NCBI RefSeq assembly: GCF_904846525.1
Contig: NZ_CAJHAZ010000008.1
Span: forward strand, 1-64,000
DNA length: 64,000 nucleotides
Reading direction: 5' to 3'
Origin: Psychrobacter sp. 1044
Lineage (GTDB): Bacteria > Pseudomonadota > Gammaproteobacteria > Pseudomonadales > Moraxellaceae
The translations under genes and the position numbers were made by a program. Of this stretch, positions 62,798 through 64,000 are shown one piece after another; position 1 is the stretch's first letter; every line of letters starts with the position of its first letter. The notes beneath the pieces are model-generated. The model saw only the letters and a program-made list of their open reading frames with translations, searched no databases and was not told the origin of the DNA.

Positions 62798-64000
62798 TTA
62801 GCCTTCTTCAGCGGCAATTTGACGATCGACCGAGGACATCTTGTATTCGTCACCAAAGGCATCTTCAGGCTCTTTTAACCAGAAGAAACAAAGTACCCAA
62901 GCGATAAATGCACCTATCGCAATGATAAAAAAGAACTGATTTGGTTCGACCAAGGTAAATATGAATAGATAGAACACAGCGCCCACGTTGCCATAAGCCC
63001 CCGCCATACCAGAAATTTGACCCGTTAAGCGCCGCTTAATTGAGGGGATAATACCAAAAGTCGCACCTTCTGCCCCTTGCACAAAGACTGAGCATAGAAT
63101 CGTAAAGACGACCGCGATAAACAATGGCCACTCTGCATTCAGCAATCCCATCAATCCAAAGCCGATACCGATACCGAACATGTATACCAACATCACCAAG
63201 CGACGATTGCCAACCTTGTCAGAGATATAGCCGCCAAGTGGTCGCGCCCATAAGTTAACAAAAGCAAAGGTCGATGCGACTAACCCTGCGACGGTAGGGT
63301 CGAGCTTCCACGTTGCGGCAAAGAACATCGGTAGCATAGAGACGACCGCCAGCTCTGCGCCAAAGTTAGCAAAGTAGGTGACATTTAGGGCGGCAACAGA
63401 GGTAAAGGGGTATTTGTCATCCTCAGGGATACCCGCTTTGAGCATGGGTACGTTGACACTGATGGCTTTATAAATTTGATAAATAACCACCACAGCGATG
63501 AGAGTATAAAACCCCCAAGCGCCTGTTTCGCTCAGGAATCCCATGTTTTTAGTGCGATAAACCAATACACCTAATACGCCATATAAAGGAATAATAAATA
63601 GGCAATATAATAATAAATCTCTCCAACTTGATACCTCTAAAGCACCTGCCTTACGTGCTTTTTTATGGGTATCTTGTGTAGGACCATCGGTGATTAAAAA
63701 CCAATAGGCTACCCCGTAAGCGGCCATCAGTAAGCCAGATAATGCAATTGCCCAGCGCCAACCGTCATCACCACCAAAGAACTGTAGCGCAACCGTGGGA
63801 ATGGTAATCGCTGCGGCAGCTGAACCAAAATTACCCCAGCCTGCATAAAATCCTTCGGCAAAGCCAATGTCTTTTGGCTTAAACCAAAGGGCAGTCATGT
63901 GAATGCCAACGACGAACCCTGCGCCCACGATAGACATAAATAGGCGAGCGACGAAAAGCTGCATCGCGGAATTACCAAAAGCGAAGAACCATGTCGGTAT
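62798..64000 (-). CDS. Second NarK-type nitrate/nitrite transporter (5' end beyond window)
   Basis: The 3' part (at least 400 residues) of another NNP-family MFS protein. The frame continues to the right edge (codons before the Met at 63964 read IPTWFFAFGNSA). Family features: MQLFVARLFMSIVGAGFVVGIHM, GWGNFGSAAAAITIP, RPLGGYISDKVGNRR and GISGMAGAYGNVGA-like text near residue 320. Unlike the narK at 58047 it belongs to the NarU/NarK2-like branch by eye. A pair of NarK types commonly covers nitrate uptake and nitrate-nitrite exchange. Confidence 0.9.
   Translation of the reverse strand: MPTWFFAFGNSAMQLFVARLFMSIVGAGFVVGIHMTALWFKPKDIGFAEGFYAGWGNFGSAAAAITIPTVALQFFGGDDGWRWAIALSGLLMAAYGVAYWFLITDGPTQDTHKKARKAGALEVSSWRDLLLYCLFIIPLYGVLGVLVYRTKNMGFLSETGAWGFYTLIAVVVIYQIYKAISVNVPMLKAGIPEDDKYPFTSVAALNVTYFANFGAELAVVSMLPMFFAATWKLDPTVAGLVASTFAFVNLWARPLGGYISDKVGNRRLVMLVYMFGIGIGFGLMGLLNAEWPLFIAVVFTILCSVFVQGAEGATFGIIPSIKRRLTGQISGMAGAYGNVGAVFYLFIFTLVEPNQFFFIIAIGAFIAWVLCFFWLKEPEDAFGDEYKMSSVDRQIAAEEG

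Overview
The window looks like chromosomal DNA of a gammaproteobacterium of the Moraxellaceae, most likely Psychrobacter. This is an inference from overall gene style, moderate G+C, the betBA-betT and nar/moa clusters, an MCR/EptA-type gene next to dgkA and pap2, and many small MITE-like repeats. No rRNA, CRISPR array or prophage is visible. There are two tRNA genes, Ser(TGA) and Asn(GTT).

Left edge (1-2486): the last codons of a probable transposase lie beside a visibly AT-rich two-gene module on the minus strand. It has an SMC/ABC-like ATPase of the DUF3696 type and a translationally coupled protein with TOPRIM/DUF4435-like acidic motifs. This resembles the ATPase-plus-TOPRIM layout of anti-phage systems such as PARIS and is the best candidate for an undescribed system here. 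Next come a complete dipeptide ABC importer operon dppABCDF (2700-8661) and an alcohol/aldehyde oxidation cluster on the minus strand (GMC oxidoreductase, DUF779, Zn alcohol dehydrogenase, aldehyde dehydrogenase; 9131-14144).

Middle (14435-35939): a PIF1-like helicase, a GapA/Epd-like dehydrogenase, tRNA-Ser, a lipoprotein, a small ribbon-helix-helix-like protein, and tRNA-Asn bracketed by MITE copies. Then come an SMR efflux pump with its TetR regulator, the choline-to-betaine genes betB-betA-betT, a YgjP-like metallopeptidase, several small or lipoprotein genes, an amine oxidase overlapping an EamA transporter, the K+ uptake pair trkH/trkA, a DUF3124 lipoprotein, a thioesterase and a YceI protein.

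Envelope locus (36114-41363, minus): phosphoethanolamine transferase (EptA/MCR family), OmpR-type regulator, sensor kinase, diacylglycerol kinase and PAP2 phosphatase. The transferase releases diacylglycerol from phosphatidylethanolamine and DgkA can recycle it. A 265-bp MITE with perfect 17-bp ends follows.

Right third (42770-64000): an anaerobic nitrate respiration island. The minus strand carries narK, narGHJI, a parvulin-type chaperone with an 11-fold His-Ser repeat, moeA, moaA, moaB, mobA, moaC, moaD, moaE and modA. narXL lies on the plus strand, divergent from narK, and a second NarK runs off the right edge. NarL-type 7-2-7 sites lie upstream of both narG and moaA, which suggests nitrate-responsive co-expression of the enzyme and its molybdenum cofactor pathway.

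Start codons were moved from the longest frame to the best ribosome binding site where the sequence supports it; this is stated per gene.
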